From the NCBI RefSeq assembly GCF_018687715.1, contig NC_056758.1, forward strand, positions 24,587,001-24,651,000: DNA of 64,000 nt. Direction: 5' to 3'. Each line of letters begins with the position of its first letter. Within the stretch, counting starts at the first letter, position 1. The stretch comes from Carya illinoinensis (lineage: Eukaryota; Streptophyta; Magnoliopsida; Fagales; Juglandaceae). Shown here piece by piece: positions 11,501 to 22,860 of the stretch. Position numbers and translations under genes: made by a program. The notes below the pieces were generated by a model. The model had not been told where the DNA came from. It searched no databases and was given only the letters and a program-made list of their open reading frames with translations.

Positions 11501-14500
11501 GGAGACTGCAATGCACTGAGATTGAAATATGGGATCATTGGAGTACTCACCGGCTTCGTCTTCGAGTCCATGTTAAAGCATTGTAATATTCTCTTCAGAT
11601 ACTACTTTTGAGTAAGGTGAGTTGTACATTTCACCCTATCTCTACTGATCTTCATCCCAATATTTTTCGTGCTTCTCCTAGATCTTTCATTTCAAACTCA
11701 TGACTCGACTGAGTTTTTAAACGATTTATCTCCCCCTTACTTTTACATTCAATTAACATATTATCTACATATAAAAGCAAATAAATGAAAGATTCATTTG
11801 CAAGTTTTCTAAAATACACACAATGATTGTATTGGTAACGAGTGTATTTCAGATCCATCATAAAAAGTTCGAAACGCTTGTACCATTGCCGATGTAATTG
11901 CTTCAAGCCATAGAGTGACTTCTTCAAACTGTAGACCCATTTTTCTTTTCCAGATAAAACCTTCTGGTTGAGACAGATAGATCTTCTCCTCTAGATTACC
12001 ATGTAAGAAAGCTGTTTTCACATCAAGTTATGCTAATTCAAGATCATTTCTGCAATCAAAGCTAGCAATATCCGAATGGATGAATACTTCACAATATGAG
12101 AAAATACTTCACTTTAGTCAATTCCCTCTATCTGAGCGTAGCCCTTGGCTATCAATCTAGTTTTGTATCATACTCCATTTTTAGCAGTTTGATCATCTTT
12201 CTTATTGAAAACTCACTTACATCCAATTGACTTCTTTCCTTGTGGAAGCAGTACAAGCTCCCAAGTCTGGTTCTGGTGAAAAGATTGTATCTCTTCATTC
12301 ATTACCTTTGTCCATTTAACTTGTTCACTGAACTGTATGGCTTCTCTGTAAGTGGTTGGGATCTCACCCCCTTCAACTAGTAGTGCATATGTCACAAAGT
12401 CTACAAAACGTGTCGGTACACGTTTCTAACATCTCGGCCTGTTGGTTGCTATTGATTCGGATTGACATGGAGGTACTGTGACTGCACTATGAACCTTATC
12501 TTGTCCATGCTCTCCTAAATCCTTTGAAGTAGTAAACTTCATATTCTGTGAATCACTGGGTGTTTCGTTATGATGGTTGCCTTCATTGGAATCTTTATAC
12601 TTATGTGACTTAAGCATATCAAATTCGTTGAATGTAACATCTCTACTGATAATTACATTTTTAGACTCTACGCACCATAGTCTATACCCTTTAACACCTG
12701 TACAAAAGCCTAAGAATTTTACTTTCTTGGCTCTAGGATCAAGCTTACTTTCTTTAGCATGATAGTAAGCAGGACATTCAAAAATGTGTAAAGAGTCATA
12801 ATTATTAGCATGTATACATTTCCACATTTCAATGGGTGTCTTCCCATCATTGGCAGCTGCGGGTAGTCTGTTGATGAGATGGTAGGCATATGTCAGCTTC
12901 AGCCCAAAATTTTTTACTTAATCCAGAATCCAGTAACATACATCGCACTTTCTCTAACAAAATATGATTCATCCGTTTTGCCACACCGTTTTGCTGCGGT
13001 GTTCCTCGTACCATGAAGTGTTTGACAATTCTCTCTCTCCGTCATACTTCCATAAAGGGGTTTGAAGGGTACTCATCTCCATTATCAGATTTGAGCCGCT
13101 TGATTTTTCTGCCGGTCTGAGTCTCAATCATTTTTTTCCAAACAAAGAAGATGTTCAGCACTTCATCTTTATTATTCATCGTATACACCCACATACGATG
13201 TGAATAATCATCTACAAAAATTACAAACCAATGCTTACCTCCTAAAGATGCATTTTGGGTAGGTCCCCAAATATCAGAATGTACATAGTCAAGTATTCCC
13301 TATGTATTGTGTACAACAGTTCTGAACTTGATTTGCCTCTGCTTCCTCAATACACAATGCTCACAGAAGACAATTTACTAGTCTTGGAAACTTTGAGTAA
13401 GTCTTACTTCACTAGTGTTTGCAAAACTTTTTCTCCAACGTATCCCATATGCATATGCTAAAGACTGATGGTGTCAACATTAGTCTCATCTAGAGATCCC
13501 TTTGAATCCAGAGATCCAAGTGAGATGAGATTTTTTCGAAGTCTGGAACGTACCGAACTTTTGTTAGAGTCTTGATACTACCATCGTGCAACTTCAACTG
13601 AATGCTTCCTATTCTCTGAGTCTTACAGGCACTATTGTTGCCCATAAGTACTGCTCCACTATCAGTCTTTGTGAAATCAGTAAACCAGTCCCGATTGAGA
13701 CACATGTGATAGGTACATCCAAAATCCATAATCCATTCATCGGAATGACAAATGGATAATGAACTTGTCAAGGCAAAGTCTAAATCTTTATCTATGTCCG
13801 TGACATTAGCTATGATGGGTTGATTCTTCTATTGTCCTTTCAGCTTGGGACAATCCTTCCTCTAATGTCCTTTGTTGCGACAAAAAGAACACTCGTTTTT
13901 GGCGAGTTTTCTCTCGACTGATGAATCACGTGATGTGACTCGAGTTTTTGATTGAAAAGCTTTCTTCCTTCCCTGATACATTGACTGTGGTCTTCTCCTT
14001 GCTATTAATGTTTCACTTGATATATCTAGTTGTACCTGCTTATCTTTTCTGCGGTACTCATTGCTAATTAAAGAACTACATACATTGTTAAAACTGATTT
14101 TTTCCTTCCCATACAGTAGTATAGTAATTAAGTGGTCATATGTACCAAGTAATGAATTTAATAATAGTAAAGTCTTATCTTCATCTTGGATTTTAACATC
14201 TAAGTTTAATAAATCAGCATGAATTTGATTGTAACTATTGAGGTATTTAGAGATAGAAATACCTTCATGAAACTGGAATCTGAAGAGCTTTTTCTTCAAG
14301 TGCAAACAGCTCTCAATGCTCTTCTTCATGAACTTATCTTCCAATTTCCGCCAAAGTTCACTTGCATTTATCTCTCTCATGACAAAGCACTTCTGATCTT
14401 TGGTAAGGCATAACCTGGATTGTGCTACAAGCTTGGATATTAAGCTTCCCCCAATCCTTTTCAGTCATATCATATGGTTTTTCTTCTAACGCAATATCTA

Positions 14501-16204
14501 ACTCTTGTTGAATCAAAGCGTTCATAACTTCACACTGTCACATGCCGACGTTGCTTGTTCCATTGAACTTCTCAATTTCAAACTTGGCATTTGAAATTGT
14601 GGACCGACGCCCAAAACTACTTGCATTTCCAGAGCTCCTGTCTCTTTCAGAACCTTCCATATGAATTTAAAAGATTTAGATAACAAATTCTAAAATTATA
14701 ACTGTATAGATGAGTCTGGAATGATCCAAATAGTTGAAAAGAACTATTTGATCATTGAAATCGGATTCCAAATGACTCAAATCGAGCCCAAAAAGGATCT
14801 GAAAAAAAGGACGGTACTGATCGTCTGGCGCGTAAGATACACACATTGCAGCAAGGCATCTGGGGCCACATGGGGCACATGTCTTACATTCACAGAGAGC
14901 GTCAGGGCATGTGGGGGCACATGGGCACGTGTCCTTTATGCGTCTTCAACCTCTGGGGCGCGTGGGGTGCGTGGCGCATGTCTTTCACGTGTCTTCAGCT
15001 TTGGCGTGAGCGTGGGCATGCGTGGGTTCACGCTTCGTCTTCTCGGGGCGCGTGTGTGCTCCTCCAATCTCCGTTTTTGATTCTGTTTGTGGCAACGGAT
15101 TCGTCTTGACACAAGAAACACCCTAGAGTTTTCAAAAGTTGATTTTGATCAACTTAATTTTTGGACAACACAAACCAAAGCTTTGATACCAATTGTTGTG
15201 CCAAGAACCTATCCAAGAATCACACAAGACGATATAAAGATACTATTTAAATAGTTGGGTAACTTGCATATGTTCACTGGAGTCAAAATTCATTATATTT
15301 GTATGAGATTACAAACAATCAAAGTTTTCTCACATCCACTCTCTCTATTTTTACCCTCACTTTCAGATACCAAAACTCTTCTAACTACTCATTGATTTTG
15401 TTTAAAAAGATTTTGTGGATTCAAATCTCTGTGTTAAAAGGGGAGAGAATAAGCATATATATATAGATATATATATGCATGATATCTTTCCTTAAACAAG
15501 AGAGAATAAAGTCCATGTATTTTATTACGAAAGTTTTGTTGGCAAATTATATATGACATACCTAATACTTGATACTTTGCTTGGTTTCCTGCCTGTAGTA
15601 TGTCAGGGATTCCATGTCCGACAACTTTTTCCCCCGCTACAACAAGAAGGGCGAGACCCCAAGCGACTTGTTCATTGAAACCCACAGAGACCTTGTAAAG
15701 GATGGTAGCAAGTGGCTAACAAACACTTCTCAATCTTGTTCCGTCGTAGCTGCACTCATCGCTACGGTGGCCTTTACCACCTCCACCACGGTCCCTGGAG
15801 GCTTTGAGACTAATGGCCTTCCAGCTCTAAAAAACAAGCCTGGTTTTAACCTCTTCGCGGTCTCATCACTCATTGCTCTCTGCTTCTCGATCACGGCCTT
15901 AGTCATGTTCCTCGCCATCTTAACATCACGATACCAAGAGAGAGATTTTGGCAGGGACTTACCTAGGAAACTCTTGCTGGGTTTAACATCTTTGTTCGTG
16001 TCCATAGCCGCTATGCTAATTTCATTTTGTGGGGGCCATTTCTCTGTGCTGAAGGAGGAGCTAAAATTTGCGGCGATTCCAGTGTATGCAGCGACATGCC
16101 TACCGGTAACGTTTTTTGCTATGGCGCAGTTTCTGCTCTATATTGATCTTTTACGGGCTACCTTAATGAAGGTGCCACAACGCAGCCACAAGGTGGATCC
16201 CTGA
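6473..16204 (+). CDS. Ankyrin-repeat membrane protein with C-terminal PGG domain (ACD6/ITN1 type), 10 exons
   Basis: Exons that join in frame with GT/AG borders: 6473-7034, 7192-7341, 7434-7580, 7787-7885, 8125-8289, 8696-8746, 8940-9023, 9353-9610, 9695-10236, 15599-16204. This gives 887 residues and a TGA stop. N-terminal ankyrin repeats show the motifs NSGDTALHIAVSVGNED, GNTPLHSAASMGN, ETPLFMAALHGKK and GDTILHCAIAGDYF. A second ankyrin block (about residues 515-685) contains LETPILLAAKNG and NSALHLAAKLGD. The last exon carries the PGG domain (TTSTTVPGGF) and four hydrophobic segments. Proteins of this family sit in the plasma membrane or ER and act in defence, cell-death or stress signalling; the role of this one is inferred from the family only. 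The last intron (10237-15598) is long because an antisense Copia lies in it. No stop or frameshift is visible in the spliced frame. Exon borders are by eye. The middle exons 7787-7885 and 8696-8746 are the least certain. Confidence 0.85.
7629..7778 (+). other. Possible alternative terminal exon of the ankyrin gene
   Basis: After the donor at 7580 an acceptor (TTTTGCAG) ends at 7628. From there the reading frame stays open for about 50 codons and ends in TAA at 7776-7778. Using it would give a short soluble protein lacking the PGG membrane domain. The paralogous copy at 8357 has an in-frame TGA after four codons, so at least one copy is decayed. I leave it out of the main model because skipping it gives the full-length frame. 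Confidence 0.35.
8471..8510. repeat. (TA)n(GT)n microsatellite in an ankyrin-gene intron
   Basis: A TA dinucleotide run passes directly into a GT run. It lies between exons 8125-8289 and 8696-8746. Confidence 0.9.
10309..10674 (-). repeat. 3' LTR of the intronic Copia (left on the + strand)
   Basis: It starts TGCGCC at 10309 and, going by the purine tract next to it, ends CAACA at 10674. The first ~169 bases align without gaps to 15197-15365. Beyond that the two LTRs align only with gaps, so the inner border is my inference. Confidence 0.55.
10675..10693 (-). other. Polypurine tract of the intronic Copia
   Basis: On the minus strand this reads GGTGGAGAGGGGTGAT directly before TGTTG, the usual arrangement for plus-strand priming at a 3' LTR. 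Confidence 0.5.
10814..14660 (-). pseudogene. Copia gag-pol relic
   Basis: Read 14660 to 10814 on the minus strand. gag starts MEGSERDRSSG and has a CCHC-like zinc knuckle (CSFCRNKGH). The protease motif reads WIMDFGCTYHM, where DSG is expected, so the active-site Ser is Phe. Integrase pieces lie near 12430-13470. In RT, KKSLYGLKQ and LLYVDNMLIE are seen; the normal YVDD is YVDN. RNase H has SSTEAEYM and VYCDSHSAIHLV. Several frameshifts and stops separate the pieces. It cannot make a working polyprotein. Confidence 0.85.
15180..15191 (-). other. Primer-binding site (initiator tRNA-Met) of the intronic Copia
   Basis: The minus strand reads TGGTATCAAAGC, one base from the common plant Copia site TGGTATCAGAGC. 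It lies six bases inside the LTR start at 15197. Confidence 0.75.
15197..15390 (-). repeat. 5' LTR of the intronic Copia, truncated
   Basis: This is homologous to 10309 onward. After 15365 the match continues only with a gap of about 30 bases (CTAACTA is shared) and is lost near 15390. Part of the LTR, and any target duplication, has been deleted. Confidence 0.6.
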
Positions 16205-16223
16205 CGTTAATTTGCTACATACT

Positions 16224-16254
<31 letters not shown>

Positions 16255-17368
16255 GTAAAAATAAAATTTTAAAAACACAACTTATATGTTTAGATTTATG
16301 ATGATAATGTTTTATGGAATAATATTGATCTATTACTATTTTGTAATTAAATTTTTAAAATTTATTTTTTTGATAGAAATAATCAAGTGATTTTTTAGAA
16401 TATCATTTTTTATTCTATTGTTTAAGCTAGTTTATTAATTTTCTTGTAAAATCTATATATTTTTGTGTCACATCAAACATATAATGATATAATTGAAATC
16501 TTAAATAAATTTTTTCTTACTTAATGAAATATAGAAGATAAAATCTGTTAAGGATACAACTATATTTAAGTCTCTCATACAAGGAAAGTTAACTGATGGT
16601 CCTCAATCAATATAGCTTCTATTACAGCACAAATAGTTGCACCATTAGTGTCTTATTTATAGCCTACAAATAAGTTGTAAATCTCTCCATATTTATTTCT
16701 AATCTTTGTACAAATTATATATAAAAAGGAATACAAGAACCAACGCCTCTTTCAAGGTTATCAGAATCATTTTGTCAAACCTTTAGAAAATTTCTCAACT
16801 ACTTTTCATATAAATTCTTAATATTAAATAATTTTTCTTATATTTTCACTTTAAATTCCATATTAAAAATCTAATATTATATAATAAAAAATTTTAAAAT
16901 CTGTATTAGTAAATTTATTAGTTCTTCTAAATTTAGTTTAAATTATTTTAGTACTAAGGCCACATTTTTTAAAATAGATAATATATAAAAATTATATAAA
17001 ATTTTAGGATTATATGAAAAAAAAAAAATCGGAAAGAGGTAATCGTAAGTATATTAAATTTTAGAAAACATAAGGGGGTTATGAATTTTTTAGAGGGATC
17101 ATTCTTTATATTTATAAAATTATAAATAAAATTCAGGGACATTTTGAAATTTTAAAAATTTTTGTTGGGGGCGGTGGCCCCCTTAGGGCCAACGTGGGTC
17201 CACCACTGTCAACTTCATTGGCTTATGATACAAATTGACATGGCTCTTACATGTGCCGCTGTCACCTCAATTGATAAGTAATTCTATATTTAATTTGTTT
17301 TCAAAAGAATAATGTTACTCAGTCACTCTCATTGAGAGGGTACCGAAAGAATCCATCGATTGTATTTA
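16205..17368. other. Intergenic AT-rich DNA with a Copia LTR remnant
   Basis: No gene is seen. A (TA)n run lies at 16224-16252. At 16546-16754 there is an LTR-like segment that starts TGTTAAGGATAC and ends CTTTCA, followed at once by GGTTATCAGAATC, which resembles a mutated tRNA-Met primer site. This looks like a 5' LTR whose element has been lost. Near 17170-17208 a GC-rich patch ending GTGGGTCCACCACTG resembles one end of a small DNA transposon, but I find no partner end. Confidence 0.4.
17360..17368. repeat. Left 9-bp target duplication of the MULE
   Basis: TTGTATTTA is repeated exactly at 24162-24170. Nine bases is the hallmark length for Mutator-like elements. Confidence 0.8.
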
Positions 17369-17424
17369 GGGTCGTGCTACTTGACCGCTCCATTGTGATC
17401 GCAGGTTTTGACTGCCTGACGTGG
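17369..17424 (+). repeat. Left terminal inverted repeat of the MULE
   Basis: It pairs ungapped with 24106-24161. The shared blocks CCGCTC, GTGA-CGC and GACGTGG could be transposase-binding sites. Confidence 0.75.
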
Positions 17425-17876
17425 CACGCCACGTGTAACGACACATGGCATTAAATATTAAAAAAAAAAAAACCGAAGAACGAACGTTCAGAAATTATAA
17501 TGGGATGAAACGGTACGTGAGTGAAGCCATTCTCATACCTAGAAAACGCAAACCCAGGAGCCCTACGGTTGCCGTCTCCTCCCAGCCGTCCCTGCACCGT
17601 CACCGTCACCCAGAAAAGGGATCAAGCTGTCGTCCGTAAACCCCTTTGCTTTCTACCATCGCCGATTCCATCGCTGGTTTAGAGCTTCGTCTCTGCCATT
17701 GTTCGGAGCTTCAATCACCGGTTCCATCGCCGGTTCACCGGTTCCCTCTTCATTATTTTTTTAATTTCTGGTAAACTCAATGAGTTGCTCCCCATTTTTC
17801 CTAATATTCTCTCCATAGGTAGGCGTATGATGCAGAATGTTTTTCCCCAAAACAAAGCTTTCGACTTGCTTGTTAG

Positions 17877-18325
17877 TGGGTTCGGGTTGTTTAATTTTTT
17901 TTCTTTTAGTCTAGAATCAACTTGAATCACTGCTAGTTTTTCGTATTTGACGTATTTTGTATGGGATTTCTATGTACTTGGTTTTGAAAATGTATGTTAG
18001 CTTGAATGAAATACGCGACAGGGGACTTGGTTTAGAAAAACTAAACCATTGTTTAATCTAGCATGAATAATTTTACCCTTTTCATGTTCTTTGTAAAGGA
18101 AGGAAGATTACAATAATGGTGCTTGCTGAAAACAGGATGACTTGCTTCTTGGGTTCGGTTTGTTAAATTATTTTTAGTCTACAATCAACTTGAATTGAAT
18201 GACTGTTAGTTTGTCCCAGTTGTAGTATTTTGTCTGAGATTTCTATGTACTTGGTTTAAAAAATGTATGTTAGCTTGAATGAAAAAGGCAACAGGGGACT
18301 TGGTTTAGAAAAACTATAGGCCCTT
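17877..18325 (+). repeat. Direct duplication of ~165 bp in the leader of the MULE GRF gene
   Basis: The segments 17877-18040 and 18153-18320 share GGGTTCGG, TTTCTATGTACTTGGTTT, ATGTATGTTAGCTTGAATGA and GGGGACTTGGTTTAGAAAAA. No coding frame is conserved. The region lies upstream of the GRF zinc-finger gene and may be part of its 5' leader or an intron. Confidence 0.75.
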
Positions 18326-18760
18326 CATTTGGTGTTTCTTGTAAAAACTTTTAGGAAAAAAAATTCTGTTTAGTTTGTAAGACTTATATTAATTAGTGTG
18401 AAGTGGTTTTTATGAAACATAGTTTAAGGAAATGCTAATGAGAATCAATAATTTCTGGTACTTTGAACACAACTGTTTAGAAAGCAAAATTCTGCTTATA
18501 ATGGCTGAATAATTTGCACACTTTAGGTTCCCGTAAGCTCAAATTGATAACAAGAATCCTAAATACCTGAATATGCCATTTGTTTATAAGCTACTAGACA
18601 TTTTGTTTATAAGCTTTTAATGGCTGAATAATGTACTAGACATTTATAAGCTTTTTCTTACCAGAAGGAGGAGTATATTAAAGAATCCAAAACACTGTTA
18701 TTATTTTTTTAAAAAGTGCTAGACAACTACTTTTCGTGTTCTCTTTGTATATGAACAGCA

Positions 18761-19293
18761 ATGCTTGAGTCACGTAGTGAAAATTGCTCAAGCTCAGGAA
18801 AGTCAGCAGTTCAGTACCCAATTTGTTACTATGGAATTAAAGCTTGTCAAAGAACTGCGCATACGGAGGAAAATGAGGGGCGGCGGTTTTTTGGATGCCA
18901 AAACTATACGGTGAGATTTACTTTACTCTTGTTGCCCTCATATCATATTTCATGGTTGTTGATATTGTTGTTTGCCTAAATTTAAATGGAAATTTATTTT
19001 TGCAGTCTGGGAAGTTTTGTGGATACTTCTGCTGGTATGATCCTAAAATACCATCATATTGCCAAAAAACTATCAAACGATTGCAACACTCAATTGATAA
19101 ATTAAAAGTTGAAGTTGAGAAGATCCGAGCATCAATGGATATCCAAAGTTTGAATCATCGACTAGAAATAGAGGCCAAGAAGCGCAAGAGGCAACTGGAG
19201 AAGGCTACCTACGTGTTAACAATTTCGTTGTCATGGTTTTTCTTTGTTGGGTTGCTTATATCTAGTTGTGGTTGGTTCAAAGGAAAATGCTAA
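18761..19293 (+). CDS. GRF-type zinc-finger protein with coiled coil and C-terminal membrane segment, carried by the MULE
   Basis: Two exons, 18761-18910 and 19006-19293, join in phase 0 across a GTGAG...TTTGCAG intron and give 145 residues. The GRF zinc finger (about residues 20-62) shows ICYYGIKACQRTA, EGRRFFGCQN and GKFCGYFCWYD. The expected CxC of the finger reads CYY, so one zinc ligand is changed. Then comes a charged helical stretch with Leu/Ile heptads (IKRLQHSIDKLKVEVEKIR, through EAKKRKRQLEKA), and a hydrophobic tail (VLTISLSWFFFVGLLISSC). This architecture matches the plant At4g04775-like family, whose function is unknown. The gene lies inside the MULE ends, opposite to the transposase. 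It may be the element's second gene, or a captured host gene. There are no internal stops. Confidence 0.75.
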
Positions 19294-19756
19294 TATAGTT
19301 GTAGAAGTATTTTGGATTGGAAAGTCTATTTGTATGTGGAAGGTCTTTGTATTTTGTGGAAGGTCTTGTGTTGATGTTGCTGGAAAGTTGTAAGTTGTAG
19401 CTGGAACACAGTATCATTGTGGAAGCTCTTTGTATGTCCTGAGAACGATGTGTATTTGTTGATATTAATGAAAAAGAAGTTTGTATTTGCAAGTGTTTGT
19501 TATTAGCCCTTTCTTGAAGACTGAATCTGTGCATTCAAGGGACAGTTGATATTATATCTTGTTATAAACAGCTACTCCTAAACCAACAAACCAACAAACC
19601 AAAAAGCCTAGTGGAAATAAATATACATCAAATCAGAATATTTCATTAAAAACCTGGAAGTATTTTTATTAATTCAAATATTATAACAATATTAATATTA
19701 TAACAATATTATAATATGGATGTTTTACCATATCATCCAACTGGTTCTTTCCTTGC

Positions 19757-19899
19757 AATATAAATACAATATCACTATACAATATACATGGATAACAGTA
19801 TAAATACAATATCACTATACAATGTACATGGATAACAGTATAAATACAATATCACTATACAATATACATGGATAACAATATAAATACAATATCACTGTA
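19757..19899 (+). repeat. 40-bp tandem repeat, ~3.5 copies, within the MULE
   Basis: The unit TATAAATACAATATCACTAT plus 20 more bases repeats with an exact 40-base period (TAAATACAAT at 19761, 19801, 19841 and 19881). It lies between the 3' ends of the two convergent genes. Confidence 0.95.
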
Positions 19900-20125
19900 T
19901 TTAAGCCAATGGCAGTTGAGGCCACTGTATATTCGACAAGTTATACATATATCATATACAAGTCAGGATGATCACATTACAAAAGCTAGGCTAAATATAC
20001 ATGCAACAGCCCCTCCTATATACAAAAAGTTGTTCATTTACAAAAAAAATGATCATCCCAAGATTCAAAATACAAAAAACTTCATTTCCACTTATGCTGG
20101 ACAACATAGTATAAATACAACACCA

Positions 20126-22860
20126 TCATGGCTGCCACCATCTAGGCTGATATAGATCATCCTGATCCGAGGCATTCAACTGATCCATTGGTTGCAATTG
20201 TACTGGATGTGGACGAGCAGTTGAGGGAGTACAAAAAAAATCTGGCGCATGTGTCCAAACTTGGCTTTCTTGATCGTGTAGCCAGGATACCTAAAAAAAA
20301 TAATCGCTCAAACATCAATTATTGGGTTCTATATATAAATATAATTATCTAGAAAATAATACTTAGCAAAAACACAAATATCACTAAAGTAACATGTAAG
20401 TACCTGAGTTTGTGGAACCTCATGCTTTGTGTCGCTCATACTGTAATTTCGTCTATCTTCTCTTGATAAGTGACTACTCCTCTATGCATATCAACAAATA
20501 TAGAGAATAATATCTTAGGCCTAAGATAAAAATATTTCCTTTATAAACTATCAAGCTGGAACTTCCAATAACGTAGGCAATCTAGGGAAAATAAAATACT
20601 TCTTACAATACATGATTCAACTAGACCAGTTGTGAAATTATGAACTAACTACTAGTATCACAAAAATTAATATACGTGTAAAAAATATTAATACAATAAT
20701 CAACCTCAGTTGTGGACAGTCTCCTTCTAGTACTCGGTTTCTTGAGAGCCTTCTCAACGGGGTGTGTTCTTCTCTTAGTTGTGGGTCTCCCTTTACTCCG
20801 AACAACTAACGGACTAAGAACTTTGCCTGTTGTGCCATCCATGGGAGTAACCTCACCAGCTGTGGAAGTACCTACATTTGGATCGTCATCCGGGTACTCG
20901 GACTTCAACTGTTCTAGCTGACCTATCAATTTCACACAATTTCTCTCGGTCTTTGCGGCATTTGAACAAAGTTTATAGAAACAATTTTGGATCCGATCAA
21001 ACCTTTGCCTCTCAGGGTTGCTCGTCGCCTCGTAACTACTTTTTACATTGACATAGTGTCTCTTTATATCCTTCCTCCACTGATCCAAAATGTACTTCGG
21101 TGGAACTTCACCCTTGTCTAACTGTGCCAGAATACGAAGAGCATGTCGACATAATATTCCCCTAAACTCAAACAATTTGCAGGTGCATGTAATATCTAGG
21201 GGATTTTCTCCATATACACACACAAAATAGTTTACACGTTTAATGCATCCATCACTCACTTTAATCTCATCCCCAACTACGAATGTATGTCCAGCACCAT
21301 CACCACCTAAATACGAGATAGTCAAATATAAAAAGCCTCGAAATTCTTCTTGGATTTCCTTAAACTTGGAAATTGTATATATTTCTTGAAATTGCTTCTC
21401 GATAGGATAGTGAGATATGCAAGGAATCTCAGTATTAAATGAATTGAAGTCCGCAATTGCTTCATTCTCTGCCTTCCTCCGAAGGGCTGAATCGTACTGA
21501 TCAACAAATTCTTTCAATGTGGTCCTAGAGTGAACGTAGTCATCAAAAAATGCATTCATGCTCTCACTTCGTTGTGTGGTTGACATTCCGGCCCAAAATG
21601 TATTTTTAACGTACGCTGGCACCCAAAACTGCCTATCAGCATAAAGCGATCCCAACCAAGCATTATCGCGAAGATCATTGGTTTCAATCAAATATGCCCA
21701 TCGTTCTTCAAACTCATTCTCACTTAATGAGTCATACACACATTTGTGTAGACTATCTTTGATCTCGTCATATCGAGAATGTAACCCAAACTTCTCCGGA
21801 AGCTTCTTCATAATATGCCACAAACAAAAGCGATGCCTAGAAGATGGAAACACCCTCGCAATTGCAAGTTTCATTGCCTTATCTTGGTCTGTAATGATTG
21901 CATTTGGTGGTCGGTCATTCATACACTTCAACCATGACTCAAACAACCACTCAAAAGTATGTGCATCCTCATTGGATATCAATCCACACCCGAATAGGAT
22001 TGACTGACCATGATGGTTCACACCCACAAATGGGGTAAATGGCATTTTATAAGCGTTGGTCAGGTATGTTGTATCAAAAGTGATAACATCTCCGAATGAT
22101 TGATACGCAGCTCTACTTCAAGCGTCTGCCCAAAGCACATTCTTCAACCTCATGTCAGGGCCCACATCGATTGCATAAAAAAATTTTGCATTTTTTTTCT
22201 GCATATCTTGGAAGTAGTTAGTTAGAGCTTCAACGCCTCCAACTCCGAGGCGAAGTTGTTATGCTTTCTCAATGTAGTTTTGACATTCCTTTTGCCCAAA
22301 TGGCACATTCTCATACCCCCCGCTTCAACAATTACACTCTGGAAAGTTTTTGACGTAAGTATTCCGGCTTCATCATTTATTTCAAGCCTCTTAGCCACAC
22401 GAGCATCTAGCTTCTTGAAACATCTAAAGTGTCTTGCTTTCCCTGGACTACAGTAATGTGTGTGATCCAAGATTACACTAGACAAGGTATATCTGCCATC
22501 CTCATTCAAAACTGCATTAACTCTTGCTTTACACCCTACCCTCTCTGTTTGTCTTGGCTTTAGGATATTGGAAGCCTGACTCTTTGCTGTGCCTTGCCGC
22601 GCACATACCAATGTAAACCATCGAACCCTCCCATCTTCGCTTTGTCTAGAATTCCTTCTGCGAACCCCGAACCCTTTATGTTTAGCATATTTCATATAGT
22701 AAGACCGGACTTTTTCCTCACTAGAAAAAGTCATTCCAACATTAAGTTCCTCGACATCATCATCAGCCTTAGGTTCTTCGACACCATCATTATTATCAGG
22801 CCCATCATCAACCACTATTTCATTATACTCATCATCCGTCAACTGTACAAAAGAAGCCAT
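20126..22860 (-). pseudogene. FAR1/FHY3-type MULE transposase gene, broken by one frameshift and one stop
   Basis: Minus strand, start codon at 22858-22860. The N-terminal FAR1 DNA-binding domain has WFTLVCARQG, CKARVNAVL and LDHTHYCSP. The MULE transposase domain includes TFDTTYLTNAYKMPF, FVGVNHHGQS, AIITDQDKAMK and RFCLWHIMKKL. A SWIM zinc finger follows (CTCKLFEFRGILCRHALRIL). The frame shifts by one base near 22235, and a TGA (22118-22120) interrupts it shortly after, inside VLWADA-stop-SRAAYQSFG. Everything downstream is open. Two more 3' exons are visible (20404-20481 and 20126-20290), joined in phase to a donor after 20705. The arginine/threonine-rich tail (RRRLSTTE) precedes the first of them. 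In an intact copy this enzyme would excise and move the element; here it is probably inactive. Confidence 0.85.

Larger units (their letters stand above)
10309..15390 (-). mobile_element. Old Ty1/Copia retrotransposon, antisense in the last ankyrin intron
   Basis: It is bounded by related terminal repeats (10309 on and 15197 on, both starting TGYGCCAAGAACC). A primer-binding site matching initiator tRNA-Met lies just inside the right repeat, and a purine-rich tract lies beside the left repeat. Between them, on the minus strand, are gag, protease, integrase, RT and RNase H in Copia order, all decayed. Terminal repeats differ at roughly 15% of positions by eye, so the insertion is old. I see no clean target duplication; the right repeat is shorter than the left. 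It lies wholly within intron 10237-15598, so splicing can remove it. Confidence 0.85.

Noticed and set aside
15614..16204. Treating the PGG-domain frame as a separate gene
   Set aside because: A good acceptor at 15597-15598 joins it in phase to the exon ending at 10236, restoring the family's KWYE-YVRDS junction. The separation is due to the inserted Copia.
19757..19899. CRISPR-like array from the regular 40-bp spacing
   Set aside because: The units are contiguous near-identical copies without unique spacers, and the context is a plant nuclear transposon.
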